This document shows positions 10,074 to 20,342 of a stretch of 64,000 nucleotides of DNA, piece after piece. Numbering within the stretch: the stretch's first letter is position 1; every line of letters begins with the position of its first letter. The stretch covers positions 1-64,000 of the forward strand of contig NZ_FNFM01000007.1 of the NCBI RefSeq assembly GCF_900101095.1, given 5' to 3'. The position numbers and the translations under genes are program-made. The stretch comes from Actinopolyspora mzabensis (lineage in GTDB: Bacteria > Actinomycetota > Actinomycetes > Mycobacteriales > Pseudonocardiaceae). The notes under the pieces are model-generated. The model did not search any database and was not told the DNA's origin. It was given only the letters and a program-made list of their open reading frames with translations.

Positions 10074-11419
10074 CAGGACCGCCCTCCGATCGGTTCGACC
10101 TTGCCGTCGCGTGCGGTGATCCGTCCCTCGGAGATCGTGGCCAGCACGCGCCCCGGCAGCACCATCCCCTCGAAGGGGGTGTTGACCGCGGTACTCGCCA
10201 GCTCCGCGCCGCGCACCGTCCACTCGGTGTCCGGATCGACCAGGGTGAGGTTGGCCGGTTCCCCCACGCCGATCGGCCGCCCCTGCCGGGACAGTCCGGC
10301 GACGCGGGCGGGCGTCTCGCTCAGCACCCGGGCCACACCCCGCCAGTCCAGCAGCCCGGGACGGACCATGGTGCGCACCAGCACCGACAGCGCGGTCTGC
10401 AACCCGAGCATGCCCGGCCTGGCCGCCGACCACTCGCAGTCCTTGTCCTGGTCGGCGTGCGGTGCGTGGTCGGTGGCGACGCAGTCCACGACGCCCTCGG
10501 CGAGTGCCGTGCGCAGCGCGTGCACGTCCTCGTCGGTGCGCAACGGCGGATTGACCTTGTAGAGCGGGTCGTAGGTCTCCAGCAGCTCGTCGGTCAGCAG
10601 CAGGTGGTGCGGTGTGACCTCCGCCGAGACCGAACCCGCCGTCGAACGGGCCCGCCACCACCGCAGGAAATCCGCGGTTCCCGCGCTGGAGACGTGGCAG
10701 ACGTGCAGCGAGCCGCCGGTGTGCTCGGCGAGCATGCAGTCCCGCGCCACCACGGACTCCTCGGCCGCGGCGGGCCAGCCCGCCAGCCCGAGCCGCGCGG
10801 CGTTCGGCCCCTCGTGGGCCTGCGAACCAGGGGTCAACCTCGGGTCCTGGGCGTGCTGCGCCACCACACCGTCGAAGGCACGGGTGTACTCCAAAGCCCG
10901 CCGCATCAGCAGCGGGTCGTCCACGCAGTGCCCGTCGTCGGAGAACACGCGAACCTCCGCTGGCGAGCGCGCCATCGAACCGATCTCGGCCAGTCGCTTC
11001 CCGTCCAGTCCGGCCGTGACCGCGCCGACGGGGCGCACGTCGACCAGACCGACCTCGCGACCACGGCGCCGCACGTGCTCGACGACCACCGCGTTGTCGG
11101 CGACCGGATCGGTGTTGGCCATGGCCAGCACCGCCGTGTAACCACCGAGCGCGGCGGCCGTCGAGCCGCTCTCGACGGTCTCGGCGTCCTCCCCGCCCGG
11201 TTCCCGCAGGTGGGTGTGCAGATCCACGAAGCCGGGAAGCAGCACCGCGCCCCCGGCGTGGACGATCTCGTCGGCGTCGGTACCGGAGTGCTGCCCGATT
11301 CCGACCACGACGCCGTCGTCGATCAACAGGTCCACCGGATCCCCGGTGCCGTAGGGGCGTACTTCGCGCAGCAGTATCCGCCGCCCGGAAGCGCCCGTGG
11401 GGTGCTCGTTCTCGGTCAC
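10073..11419 (-). CDS. pyrC: Dihydroorotase
   Basis: 448 aa. Zinc amidohydrolase closing carbamoyl-aspartate to dihydroorotate. The metal-binding [10 protein letters not shown] motif has His68 and His70, and a second metal/catalytic motif is CVATDHAPH near residue 315. Length fits the type I enzymes of Gram-positive bacteria. GTG at 11419 overlaps the pyrB stop as GTGA. Part of the tightly overlapping pyrR-B-C-carA-B-pyrF operon. Confidence 0.97.
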   Translation of the reverse strand: MTENEHPTGASGRRILLREVRPYGTGDPVDLLIDDGVVVGIGQHSGTDADEIVHAGGAVLLPGFVDLHTHLREPGGEDAETVESGSTAAALGGYTAVLAMANTDPVADNAVVVEHVRRRGREVGLVDVRPVGAVTAGLDGKRLAEIGSMARSPAEVRVFSDDGHCVDDPLLMRRALEYTRAFDGVVAQHAQDPRLTPGSQAHEGPNAARLGLAGWPAAAEESVVARDCMLAEHTGGSLHVCHVSSAGTADFLRWWRARSTAGSVSAEVTPHHLLLTDELLETYDPLYKVNPPLRTDEDVHALRTALAEGVVDCVATDHAPHADQDKDCEWSAARPGMLGLQTALSVLVRTMVRPGLLDWRGVARVLSETPARVAGLSRQGRPIGVGEPANLTLVDPDTEWTVRGAELASTAVNTPFEGMVLPGRVLATISEGRITARDGKVEPIGGRS

Positions 11420-12351
11420 GCCGTGCTCTCCTCTCCGGCCAGCAGGTGGTACAGCACGGCCATTCGCACGTGGACCCCGTTCCGAACCTGCTGTTCGACG
11501 GCCGCGCTCGGCGAGTCGGCCACTCGCGGCGCGATCTCCATTCCGCGCAGCATCGGCCCCGGGTGCAGCACCACCGCGTGCTCGGGCAGTTTCGCGGTGC
11601 GCGCGGCGTTGAGGCCGTAGCCGATCGAGTACTCCCTGGCCGTCGGGAAGAACCCACCGTTCATGCGCTCGGCCTGCACCCGCAGCGCCATCACCGCGTC
11701 GAGGCCGGGCAGCTGCGGATCCAGCTCGTGCGTGACGGTGGCTCCCCAGCTCTCGATCCCGTCGGGCACCAGCGTGGGGGGCGCGATCAGCACGACCTCG
11801 GCACCGAGGGTGCGCAGCAGGTGCACGTTGGAACGCGCCACCCGGCTGTGCAGCAGGTCACCGACGATGCCGACGCGTCTGCCGGACAGCTCGCCGAGTC
11901 GCTCTCGCAGCGTCGCGGCGTCCAGCAGCGCCTGGGTCGGGTGCTCGTGCATCCCGTCGCCGGCGTTGACGACTCTCGTTCCGGTGTGGTCCAGCCACTC
12001 CGCGAGTCGGTGCGGGGCTCCGGAGGCGCCGTGGCGCAGGATCACGCAGTCCGCGCCCGCCGCCGAGAGCGTGAGCGCGGTGTCCCGCAGCGACTCGCCC
12101 TTGCCGGTGGAGGAGCCCGAGGCCGACACGTTGATCACGTCGGCGCTCATCCACTTGCCCGCCACCTCGAACGAGACCCTGGTGCGGGTCGAGTTCTCGT
12201 AGAACATGGTGATCACGGTGCGACCACGCAGGGTGGGAAGCTTGCGCACCTCCCTGCCGAGCAGCGTCTGCTTGAGCGTGTCCGCGGTGCCGAGCACCGT
12301 GTTCACGGTCTCGCCGTCCAGCCCGTCGGCCGTGAGCAGGTGCCGTATCAC
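11416..12351 (-). CDS. pyrB: Aspartate carbamoyltransferase catalytic subunit
   Basis: 311 aa. Joins carbamoyl phosphate and aspartate, the first committed step of the pathway. The carbamoyl-phosphate motif STRTR is at residues 54-58. Further conserved blocks are [14 protein letters not shown] and [14 protein letters not shown]. No pyrI-like regulatory subunit is present, as expected for actinomycetes. GTG start at 12351 overlaps the pyrR stop codon. Confidence 0.98.
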   Translation of the reverse strand: MIRHLLTADGLDGETVNTVLGTADTLKQTLLGREVRKLPTLRGRTVITMFYENSTRTRVSFEVAGKWMSADVINVSASGSSTGKGESLRDTALTLSAAGADCVILRHGASGAPHRLAEWLDHTGTRVVNAGDGMHEHPTQALLDAATLRERLGELSGRRVGIVGDLLHSRVARSNVHLLRTLGAEVVLIAPPTLVPDGIESWGATVTHELDPQLPGLDAVMALRVQAERMNGGFFPTAREYSIGYGLNAARTAKLPEHAVVLHPGPMLRGMEIAPRVADSPSAAVEQQVRNGVHVRMAVLYHLLAGEESTA

Positions 12352-13025
12352 TGTTTTCCTCCGGCCGATTCTGCTGTTTCGGTTCCCGATTCGGTGTCCG
12401 GCTCCCGCCCGGAGGTGGCAGTCGACGAGGTGGCACCCGACGAGCTATCCGGGCGACGCAGCAGCACCGCGTCGGTGTCGTCCACCTCGGTGAGCCGCAC
12501 CGCGACGTCCTCGCTGCGCGCCGTCGGCACGTTCTTGCCCACGTAGTCGGCGCGAATGGGCAGCTCGCGGTGCCCGCGATCGACCAGCACGGCCAGCTGC
12601 ACCGCACGGGGGCGCCCCTGGTCGCGGAGCGCGTCCAGCGCGGAACGAACGGTGCGGCCGGAGAACAGCACGTCGTCGACGAGCACGACCAGCGCGTCGT
12701 CGACGCCCCCGGTGGGCACGCTGCTCGGTTCCAGCGGGCGATTCGGCTGCTGGCGCAGGTCGTCGCGGTACAGCGTGATGTCCAGGGCCCCGGTGGGAAC
12801 CGAGACACCGCTGAAGGTGTCGATGCGCTCCGCGATCCGCCGTGCGAGCGGCACTCCCCTGGTGGGAACTCCCAGCAGCACGACGTGTTCGGCGCCGCTG
12901 TCGAGCGCGGTCTTCTCGATGATCTGATGGGCCATTCGGGCGACGGTGCGCGCGACGTCACCGGCCGAAAGCAATTCGCGCTCTCCGGCCGGAGCCGCCG
13001 CGTCCGCCGATTGGCGTGACGCCAC
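12348..13025 (-). CDS. pyrR: PyrR regulator / uracil phosphoribosyltransferase
   Basis: 225 aa. RNA-binding regulator of the pyr operon that senses UMP, with weak uracil phosphoribosyltransferase activity in the family. The PRPP-binding motif [13 protein letters not shown] is clear near residue 112. The last 40 residues are a Ser/Thr/Glu-rich tail not found in short PyrR proteins. GTG at 13025 is preceded by AAGGAGG at a spacing of seven bases. A PyrR-type hairpin lies immediately upstream, so the gene likely controls its own translation. First gene of the operon. Confidence 0.96.
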   Translation of the reverse strand: MASRQSADAAAPAGERELLSAGDVARTVARMAHQIIEKTALDSGAEHVVLLGVPTRGVPLARRIAERIDTFSGVSVPTGALDITLYRDDLRQQPNRPLEPSSVPTGGVDDALVVLVDDVLFSGRTVRSALDALRDQGRPRAVQLAVLVDRGHRELPIRADYVGKNVPTARSEDVAVRLTEVDDTDAVLLRRPDSSSGATSSTATSGREPDTESGTETAESAGGKQ

Positions 13026-13041
13026 GGAAGGACCTCCTTCC
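13026..13041 (-). promoter_or_regulatory. Hairpin that can bury the pyrR ribosome binding site
   Basis: In the pyrR message the 16 bases GGAAGGAGGTCCTTCC form a self-complementary block (six base pairs, loop AGGT) containing the whole Shine-Dalgarno core. When folded it would hide the site. It directly adjoins the PyrR-binding hairpin at 13041-13058. That the two compete is my inference. Confidence 0.45.
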
Positions 13042-13058
13042 CCGCCTCACTGGACGGG
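13041..13058 (-). promoter_or_regulatory. PyrR-binding RNA hairpin
   Basis: The message reads CCCGUCCAGUGAGGCGGG: a CCCG/CGGG stem around UCCAGUGAGG. This fits the known PyrR recognition loop UCCNGNGAGGY of Bacillus and mycobacteria. It sits two bases upstream of the pyrR Shine-Dalgarno sequence, the arrangement expected for translational repression by PyrR-UMP as described for mycobacteria. Confidence 0.8.
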
Positions 13059-13077
13059 CCGTTAAAGGACGCCAGGA

Positions 13078-13095
13078 GCCCGGCAGCTGCCGGGC
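13078..13095 (-). promoter_or_regulatory. Upstream stem-loop in the pyrR leader
   Basis: GCCCGGCAGCTGCCGGGC is an 18-base perfect palindrome in the pyrR leader, 20 bases upstream of the PyrR-binding hairpin. No U-run follows it, so it is not an obvious intrinsic terminator. It could be a structural part of the leader or a protein-binding site. Confidence 0.4.
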
Positions 13096-13190
13096 TTGCC
13101 TTGTACGCTATCAGCGTCGGGGGGTCAACCGCCGGGGTGGTGTAACGGGATTCGTGCCACACTCACTCGAAGAGCAGCTTGACCTGGTGA

Positions 13191-13202
13191 CGCTCGCGAG
13201 CG
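13191..13202. promoter_or_regulatory. Palindrome between pyrR and bldD, possible operator
   Basis: CGCTCGCGAGCG is a perfect 12-base palindrome in the divergent pyrR/bldD promoter region, about 87 bases before the bldD start. bldD is autoregulated in Streptomyces, but this site does not match the published BldD box well, so the binder is unknown. Confidence 0.3.
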
Positions 13203-13288
13203 AATATTACTCTCCGTATCAATACTGAGCGTTCCTCCCCGACAACTTGAACTAGGCTGACGGGGCGAATGAAACGGAGAACCGCCAC

Positions 13289-13777
13289 ATGGGCGACTAC
13301 GCCAAGGCGCTGGGCAGCAAGCTCCGCGCTATCCGCCAGCAGCAGGGTCTTTCGCTGCACGGCGTCGAGCAGAAGTCAGGCGGGCGGTGGAAGGCCGTGG
13401 TCGTCGGGTCTTATGAACGAGGTGACCGTGCGGTCACCGTGCAGAAACTCGCCGAGCTGGCCGACTTCTACGGTGTTCCGGTAGCCGAACTGCTGCCGGA
13501 GGGGCGGGTTCCCTCCAGCGCGGAACCCGCGACGAAGGTTGTGATCAACCTCGAGCGGCTGCAACAGCTTCCCGCGGAGAAGGTGGGGCCACTGGCCCGC
13601 TATGCGGCCACGATCCAGAGTCAGCGAGGTGACTACAACGGCAAGGTGCTGTCCATCCGCACCGAGGACCTGCGTTCCCTGGCCATCATCTACGACATGT
13701 CGCCGGGCGAACTCACCGAGCAGCTCATCGACTGGGGCGTCCTTCCCCCCGAGGCCCGTCCGGCCCGCGAGGAGTGA
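13289..13777 (+). CDS. bldD: Developmental master regulator BldD (c-di-GMP-binding)
   Basis: 162 aa. Residues 1-70 are an XRE-type helix-turn-helix DNA-binding domain (LGSKLRAIRQQQGLSLHGVE; VVGSYERGDRAVTVQKLAEL). The C-terminal domain carries the full c-di-GMP signature RXD-X8-RXXD: Arg113-Gly-Asp115, eight residues, then Arg124-Thr-Glu-Asp127. In Streptomyces a c-di-GMP tetramer dimerises BldD to repress sporulation genes; the intact motif predicts the same here. It is the only plus-strand gene between pyrF and the polyol block and lies next to nusB, a conserved actinobacterial position. Confidence 0.96.
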   Translation: MGDYAKALGSKLRAIRQQQGLSLHGVEQKSGGRWKAVVVGSYERGDRAVTVQKLAELADFYGVPVAELLPEGRVPSSAEPATKVVINLERLQQLPAEKVGPLARYAATIQSQRGDYNGKVLSIRTEDLRSLAIIYDMSPGELTEQLIDWGVLPPEARPAREE

Positions 13778-13867
13778 CGAACCCGTGGTCCGCACTCGTT
13801 CCGACACGGGTGCGGGCCACACCGGTGTCCGCCGGTCGTTGGGTCGACGCGACCGCTGCTGACTGCT

Positions 13868-13907
13868 CCGGGTTCTCGTCGGGCGGGTCCGCCCGACGAG
13901 AACCCGG
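13868..13907. terminator. Bidirectional terminator between bldD and nusB
   Basis: An uninterrupted 19-base-pair stem (13868-13886 with 13889-13907) with only two bases at the turn lies between the convergent ends of bldD and nusB. There is no U-run, as is common for actinobacterial stem-only terminators. The strength and position make termination in both directions likely. Confidence 0.8.
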
Positions 13908-14152
13908 AGTCAGTCGATGTGACAGCGCGAATCCGATTCGAACGCGCCCCTCCCCCGGACCGGGGGTGCTCTCGCGACGTGCGCCGCCCCAGCCGTGCCC
14001 AAGACGAGCACCGCACGACAGCCGCGGGATTCGAAACGTCAGCCACCGCCGGAAACGCCGAAGCGCCCCTGGCCGTCCTCGGTGCGGCGGGACGGCGACA
14101 TCGAGCGATAACCGGAAACACCGATCGGTGCGGCCCGACCGGGAAGTCGCGG
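13908..14152. other. Non-coding stretch between the bldD terminator and nusB
   Basis: About 245 bases with no supportable gene. It holds a small hairpin at 13952-13966 (CCCCC/GGGGG). Frames on both strands lack domain features and ribosome binding sites. Confidence 0.5.
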
Positions 14153-14668
14153 TCAGCGCTCCGAGGTCGTGGAGGACTCCGTGTCGTGGTCGGAGTCGTG
14201 CTCGGCCGCGACCGTGTCCTGCTCCTCGGCCGAGGTCTCCGCGGAACCACGCAGCGATTCCCGCTGCTGTTCGTCGATACCGGCCAACCTGCCGAGCACT
14301 CCGTTGACGAAGCGGGGCGTGTCGTCCGTGGAAAGCGCCTTGCCCAGCTGCACGGCTTCGTCGATGACCACGGCAGGGGGAATGTCGTCTCCCCACAACA
14401 TCTCGAAGAAACCCAGGCGCAGCACGGCCCGGTCCACGACCGGCATCCGGGAGAGCGCCCACCCCTGCGAGTACTCGACGATCAGTTCGTCGATCCGTTC
14501 GCGGTGTTCGGCCACCCCGGATACGAGCGTGACGGCGTAGTCACCGACGACCGGCGCCTCGGTAGAACCGACACGCTCCCGGAGCAGCGTGTCGGGGGGA
14601 AGTTCGCGTAGATCGGCCTCGTAAAGCACTTCCACCGCGCGTTTGCGGGCCTTGCTCCGTTCGCCCAA
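14153..14668 (-). CDS. nusB: Transcription antitermination factor NusB
   Basis: 171 aa. Binds boxA RNA with S10 and supports rRNA antitermination. The start MGERSKARKRAVEVLYEAD and PPAVVIDEAVQLGKAL are family hallmarks. The last 30 residues are a Glu/Asp/Ser/Thr-rich tail beyond the core fold. The start is a TTG at 14668, chosen because it gives the canonical N-terminus. It follows efp, as in other actinomycetes, with a 75-base gap. Confidence 0.95.
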   Translation of the reverse strand: MGERSKARKRAVEVLYEADLRELPPDTLLRERVGSTEAPVVGDYAVTLVSGVAEHRERIDELIVEYSQGWALSRMPVVDRAVLRLGFFEMLWGDDIPPAVVIDEAVQLGKALSTDDTPRFVNGVLGRLAGIDEQQRESLRGSAETSAEEQDTVAAEHDSDHDTESSTTSER

Positions 14669-14743
14669 CTCACACCCTCTTTTCGGCAGCGCACGGTCCT
14701 GGAAAGCCCAACCGGACCAGCATACCGGCCGACCGTGAGCCGG

Positions 14744-15304
14744 TCACTTGACGCGTCCCAGATAACGGCCGTCCCGCGGGTCCACCCGGATCTTCTCGCC
14801 ACTCTCGATGAACAGCGGGACCTGCACGGTCGCACCGGTTTCGAGTTCGGCGGGCTTGTTGCCACCGGTGGAACGGTCCCCCTGCACACCGGGGTCGGTG
14901 TGGGCGATGGTCAGCTCCACCGAGGCGGGCAGCTCCACGTAGAGCGGCTCGCCCTCGTGCCGGGCCAGGGTGACGGTGCTGTTCTCCAGCATGTAACCGG
15001 CCGCGTCCCCCACGGTCTCGGGCGAGACGCTGACCTGGTCATAGCTGTGGGGGTCCATGAACACGTAGTCGACGCCGTCGTTGTAGAGATAGGTCATCTC
15101 GCTGCGGTCGACGTTGGCGGTCTCGACTTTGATCCCGGCGTTGAAGGTCTTGTCCACGACCTTGCCGGAGAGCACATTCTTGAGGGTGGTGCGTACGAAG
15201 GCACCGCCCTTGCCCGGCTTCACGTGCTGGAAACTCGTGACGGTCCACAGCTGCCCGTCGATGTTGAGCACGATTCCGTTTTTCAGGTCGTTCGTGGTGG
15301 CCAC
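14744..15304 (-). CDS. efp: Translation elongation factor P
   Basis: 186 aa from a GTG at 15304. Relieves ribosome stalling at proline runs. The KOW-like N-terminal domain has the tRNA-contacting loop [10 protein letters not shown] with Lys32 at its tip; the C-terminal OB domains include the family stretch [20 protein letters not shown]. No lysine-modifying enzyme gene (epmA/B or ymfI type) is nearby, in line with reports of unmodified EF-P in some actinobacteria. The frame extends 30 codons upstream, but only the shorter form matches the family. An AGGAG lies about ten bases before the GTG. Confidence 0.96.
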   Translation of the reverse strand: MATTNDLKNGIVLNIDGQLWTVTSFQHVKPGKGGAFVRTTLKNVLSGKVVDKTFNAGIKVETANVDRSEMTYLYNDGVDYVFMDPHSYDQVSVSPETVGDAAGYMLENSTVTLARHEGEPLYVELPASVELTIAHTDPGVQGDRSTGGNKPAELETGATVQVPLFIESGEKIRVDPRDGRYLGRVK

Positions 15305-15396
15305 AGTCGGAGTCTCTCCTGTGCTAAGGCTACAGATGTTCGCCGATTCGAGCTGGCGCGCGACCGAGAAGCGGGATCGAGCGCACGTTGTCACAC

Positions 15397-16506
15397 CTAG
15401 AGAATGACGAGCTCCTTCGTCGTCAAGGTGAGCAACTCCGGCGTGTCCGCACGCGCGACCAGCGTGTCCTCGATGCGGACGCCGCCCCGCCCAGGCAGAT
15501 ACACACCGGGCTCGGCGGTGACCGCCATTCCGGCCTCGATGGTACCCGCTCCGCGTTGGGACAACGCCGGTGCCTCGTGGATCTCCAGCCCCACGCCGTG
15601 CCCCAGGCCGTGCGAGAACCGCTCACCGTAACCGGCCTCGGTGATCACGTCGCGGGCCGCGGTGTCGGCGTCGACCACCTCGGTCCCCAGACGGATGGCA
15701 TCCCGCCCCGCGGCCTGCGCCGTGGCGACGAGCTCGTAGATCTCGCGCTGCCAGTCGGCGGGTCGGCCCAGCACGACCGTGCGGGTCATGTCGGAGTGGT
15801 AGCCGTCCACGAGCGCCCCGAAGTCCATCTTCACGAAGTCCCCCGAGGCGAGTTCGGCCTCGGTTGGGCGGTGGTGCGGTACGGCCGAGTTCGCCCCGGT
15901 GGCCACGATCGTCTCGAAGGACGGCCCGGCGGCACCGTGGTCGAGCATCTGGCTCTCCAGCTCGCGCGCCACGGCGAGCTCGGTACGGCCCGGGCGTAGC
16001 CCGCCGTGCTCGATCAGTTCGGCCAGCGCGCGATCGGCCGCCGCGCATGCCGCGCGCAGCGCCTCGATCTCGTTCTCGTCCTTGATCAGCCGCAGGTTCT
16101 CCACCAGGCCGGGGGCGCGGACCAGCTCCACCCCTGGGGCGGTGCGGCTCAGCTCGTCCAACCCGTCCACCGTGACGTGTTGGCTCTCGAAACCCACCCG
16201 CCGGTAGGTTCCGGCCATCGACTCGGCGCGTCGGGCCAGTTCGGCCACACTGGCCCGGTCGATGAGGTGTTCCAGCTCGGGGACCTGCGCGGCTGCCTGC
16301 GTCTCATAACGACCGTCGGTGCAGAACACCGTGCGGCCCTCGTCGGCCGCGGCGTCGGCCGCGTGCACCAGCAGGGCCGCGTTGGATCCGGTGAAGCCGG
16401 TGAGGTACCTGATGTTGAGCAGGTCGGTCACCAGCATGGCGTCCACCTCGCGGTCGCGCAGGTGGCCCCGAAGGGATTCACGGCGATGTACGTGCGATTC
16501 GGGCAT
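15397..16506 (-). CDS. pepP: M24-family Xaa-Pro aminopeptidase
   Basis: 369 aa. Removes the N-terminal residue of peptides with proline at position two. The creatinase-like N-domain has [13 protein letters not shown]. The pita-bread domain carries the metal ligands: Asp in [18 protein letters not shown], His in [12 protein letters not shown], and Glu residues in AVTAEPGVY and GVRIEDT. First gene of pepP-efp-nusB. In mycobacteria this gene sits close to aroQ; here 12 kb separate them. Confidence 0.94.
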   Translation of the reverse strand: MPESHVHRRESLRGHLRDREVDAMLVTDLLNIRYLTGFTGSNAALLVHAADAAADEGRTVFCTDGRYETQAAAQVPELEHLIDRASVAELARRAESMAGTYRRVGFESQHVTVDGLDELSRTAPGVELVRAPGLVENLRLIKDENEIEALRAACAAADRALAELIEHGGLRPGRTELAVARELESQMLDHGAAGPSFETIVATGANSAVPHHRPTEAELASGDFVKMDFGALVDGYHSDMTRTVVLGRPADWQREIYELVATAQAAGRDAIRLGTEVVDADTAARDVITEAGYGERFSHGLGHGVGLEIHEAPALSQRGAGTIEAGMAVTAEPGVYLPGRGGVRIEDTLVARADTPELLTLTTKELVIL

Positions 16507-16846
16507 GCGGGCAGCTTAGTTCCCGACCGGTAACCGCCGCCCGGGCATGTGGGGTGCGGGACGTTTTCGAGCCGTTCACCAGCATCGCGGACATGGGAAG
16601 CCGTGACCGAGCTGTCATCTTCTCGTTTCCCGTCCGCACCGCCCCGAGCTGCCGCGAAATTCTCACCGGACCACTTCGCCGTGACGCCACGGGCAGCGGA
16701 AACGACGCTGGAGAAGCAGTAGCGCTCAGGCTGCTCGGGTGGCCACGGTCAGACGTTCGGTGATCCGGCCGTAGTAATCACCAATCACCCAGCACACTGA
16801 CGTGGCTGCCGGCCGCGCTGGACGGACAGGAGCCTCACTGAAGCCC
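16507..16846. other. Intergenic region upstream of pepP
   Basis: 340 bases containing the presumed pepP promoter and the 3' end of the SUMF1-like gene. A 69-codon plus-strand frame (16554-16763) has no recognisable domain and no convincing ribosome binding site, so I do not call it. This is one edge of the accessory block. Confidence 0.5.
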
Positions 16847-17536
16847 TCAACCGTTCTCGCGTTCCGGCACCACCCCGCGAGCTACGCGAAAGCCGATGTC
16901 GTCGAGCCGATTGGTCGGGTGGGTGCGGCGGCGCACCGAGGCGCGGCAGCTCCAGTGCTCGTCGAACCAGCCGCCGCCGCGCAGCACCCGGTAGGTGCCG
17001 TAGACCTCGGGATCGTAGAAGTCCCAGCACCACTCCCAGACGTTGCCGAGCGTGTCGTGCACGCCCCACGGGTTCGGCTGCTTGCGGCCCACTTCGTGCA
17101 CGTGTTCGTCGGAGTTGTCGCGGTACCAGGCGATCTCGTCGAGTGGTCCGTAGCGCGGCCCGGTGGTGCCCGCGCGGCAGGCGTGCTCCCACTCCGCTTC
17201 GGTCGGTAGCCGGTAGCCGTCGGCGGTGGTGTCCCATTCGACGGAGTCGTCGTGCTCCTGCAGGCGGTAGGCGGGAGTCAGACCCCGCAGCCGGGACAGC
17301 GCGTTGCAGCAGCGGACGGCGTCCCACCACGAGACGCTTTCGACCGGGAGCTGGTCACCTCGTGCCGCGCTGGGCCGCAGTCCGGTGACTTCGGCGTAGC
17401 TGGCCTGCGTGATCGGGGTTGCGGCGAGGCGGTAAGGGGTCAGCTCGACCGACCAGCTTCGCCGCGTCCGGCGATCCGCGAGCACCGCCTGCCCCGGCGG
17501 CAGGTCGAGCAGCTCGATCTCGGTACCGACAGTCAC
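16847..17536 (-). CDS. SUMF1/FGE-fold protein lacking the catalytic cysteine pair
   Basis: 229 aa from a GTG at 17536. The formylglycine-generating-enzyme fold is clear: TPITQASYAEVTG, PVESVSWWDAVRCCNALS, GYRLPTEAEWEHACRAG, NPWGVHDTLGNVWEWCWD and VLRGGGWFDEHWSCRASVRR. True FGEs have two active-site cysteines in the last region; here only one remains, so sulfatase activation is doubtful. The fold also occurs in EgtB-like and other iron enzymes. No sulfatase is nearby. An in-frame GTG at 17620 would add 28 residues but lies inside a strong inverted repeat. No partner gene is evident. Confidence 0.85.
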   Translation of the reverse strand: MTVGTEIELLDLPPGQAVLADRRTRRSWSVELTPYRLAATPITQASYAEVTGLRPSAARGDQLPVESVSWWDAVRCCNALSRLRGLTPAYRLQEHDDSVEWDTTADGYRLPTEAEWEHACRAGTTGPRYGPLDEIAWYRDNSDEHVHEVGRKQPNPWGVHDTLGNVWEWCWDFYDPEVYGTYRVLRGGGWFDEHWSCRASVRRRTHPTNRLDDIGFRVARGVVPERENG

Positions 17537-17586
17537 GGGCGCTCGTTTCGACGAGTACGTTCGTTCGAAGGTGTCACCCCGCCCGG

Positions 17587-17628
17587 CAATCGCCGTTCCC
17601 GCCCCGGTGGGAACGAGCACGGCGATTG
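17587..17628. terminator. Bulged inverted repeat after the polyol operon
   Basis: CAATCGCC (17587-17594) pairs with GGCGATTG (17621-17628), and GTTCCC (17595-17600) pairs with GGGAAC (17609-17614), leaving a five-base bulge on one side. It lies between the ABC-ATPase gene and the SUMF1-like gene and may terminate the polyol operon or shape the SUMF1 leader. A separate 14-base palindrome, TCCCGGTACCGGGA, is at 17672-17685. Confidence 0.5.
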
Positions 17629-17741
17629 GTGAGATCCGATGTGGCCTGGGCGACTGCTGGAGACTACCGGCTCCCGGTACCGGGACGGCAAACCGTTTTC
17701 CACCACGCGATCACCCACGCGAATCGCTTCGAGGGCGGCTC

Positions 17742-18836
<1,095 letters not shown>

Positions 18837-18911
18837 CTCGCACACTCCTCTGCGGGGAGAATCCGCCCGGCCCTCGGAGGGTCCACCACCTACGGCCCCG
18901 GGCGGCGAATT

Positions 18912-20342
18912 TCAACCGTGGACGTCCGGATGCATCCGGTGCAGCGTCGAACGATGTGTCCGTCTGATTCGTGCGCCGTCCGATGCATCGGGGACCGGCA
19001 GTTCCACTTCGGTGTCGACCGCCCATTCCGGCGGTCGGTCGGTGCCCGCCAGCGTCCAGGCGGCCTGTCGCGCCGCGCCGATGGCGACGTACTCGGCGGG
19101 GGCCGGGACGGTGACCGGCACGTCGAATATGCGCGGCGCCGCACGGCGCACGGCCTCGGAACGGGCGGCGCCTCCGATGAGCAGCACGCGGCGCACCGGA
19201 ACGTGCTGTTCCCGCAGCGCGTCCAGCCCGTCGGCCAGGCCGCACAGCATCCCCTCCACGGCGGCGCGGGCCAGGTTCTCGGGCGTCATGTTGTCCCTGC
19301 GGAGCCCGTGCAGCGTCCCGGCGGCGTCCGGCAGGTTCGGGGTGCGCTCACCGTCCAGATAGGGCAGCAGCGTCAGTCCGCCCGCACCGGGCTCGGCCGC
19401 GCAGGCGAGTCGGTCGAATCCCGCGCTGTCGGTGTCGAGCAGATCCGCGGTGGCGGTCAGCACCCGGGCCGCGTTGAGCGTGCACACCAGCGGCAGGAAT
19501 CTGCCGGTGGCGTCGGCGAACCCGGCGACGGTGCCCTCCGGATCGCTGGTGGCCGTTTCCGAGCAGGCGAACACGGTGCCGCTGGTTCCCAGCGAGACCA
19601 CCACGTCGCCGGGTGTGATGCCGAGTCCGAGTGCCGCGGCCATGTTGTCGCCGGTACCCGCCGAGACGAGCCGACCGGAAGGGGTGGTCCCGGCCGCCTC
19701 TCCCGGGGCGAGCACTCGCGGGGTGTTCGGCGAACGCCCGCCGAAGGCGCGGGTGAGCAGGTCGTGGCGGTAGCGTTCCTCGCGCGGGGACCAGTAGCCG
19801 GTGCCGGAGGCGTCACCGCGATCGGTAACGTACTCGCCTCCGGTGAGTTTGGCCGTGAGCCAGTCGTGCGGCAGCAGCACGTCGCTGACCCGGTCGGCCA
19901 GTCGCGGCTCGTGCTCGGCCATCCAGCGGAGTTTGGTGACCGTCAGGCTCGCCACCGGCACGGTTCCGGTCAGCTCGGCCGTGGCGGCGGCACCCCCGTA
20001 CTCGGTAATGAGCTGCTCGGCCGCCTCCGCCGAACGAGTGTCGTTCCAGAGCAGCGCGGGACGCACCACCTCCCCTGCGGAGTCGAGCGCGACCATGCCG
20101 TGCTGCTGGGCACCGACGCCGAGGGCCGTCACGCCGTCCAACAAGCCGTCCGTGGCGTCGCACAGGGCGTCCCACCAGACCGCCGGGTCTATCTCGGTCC
20201 CGCCGTGATGCTCAGCAGTGCCGGTACGCAGGATCTTCCCACTCGAGGCGTCGCAGACGACCACCTTGGTGGACTGGGTGGAGGAGTCGATTCCGGCGAC
20301 CAGTTCGTCGGAACCGAAGGTGGGTTCGTAATCGTTGTTCAT
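18912..20342 (-). CDS. xylB: Xylulokinase (FGGY family)
   Basis: 476 aa. Phosphorylates D-xylulose to xylulose 5-phosphate for the pentose phosphate pathway. It has the FGGY N-terminal motif [14 protein letters not shown], the substrate segment [23 protein letters not shown], and the C-terminal ATP-binding [16 protein letters not shown]. Overlaps the upstream dehydrogenase as ATGA. Its presence suggests that the imported polyol is oxidised to D-xylulose, e.g. from arabinitol or xylitol; exact specificity is not readable. Confidence 0.92.
   Translation of the reverse strand: MNNDYEPTFGSDELVAGIDSSTQSTKVVVCDASSGKILRTGTAEHHGGTEIDPAVWWDALCDATDGLLDGVTALGVGAQQHGMVALDSAGEVVRPALLWNDTRSAEAAEQLITEYGGAAATAELTGTVPVASLTVTKLRWMAEHEPRLADRVSDVLLPHDWLTAKLTGGEYVTDRGDASGTGYWSPREERYRHDLLTRAFGGRSPNTPRVLAPGEAAGTTPSGRLVSAGTGDNMAAALGLGITPGDVVVSLGTSGTVFACSETATSDPEGTVAGFADATGRFLPLVCTLNAARVLTATADLLDTDSAGFDRLACAAEPGAGGLTLLPYLDGERTPNLPDAAGTLHGLRRDNMTPENLARAAVEGMLCGLADGLDALREQHVPVRRVLLIGGAARSEAVRRAAPRIFDVPVTVPAPAEYVAIGAARQAAWTLAGTDRPPEWAVDTEVELPVPDASDGARIRRTHRSTLHRMHPDVHG

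Noticed and set aside
16554-16763. Plus-strand frame of 69 codons upstream of pepP
   Set aside because: No ribosome binding site, no recognisable domain, and composition close to random.
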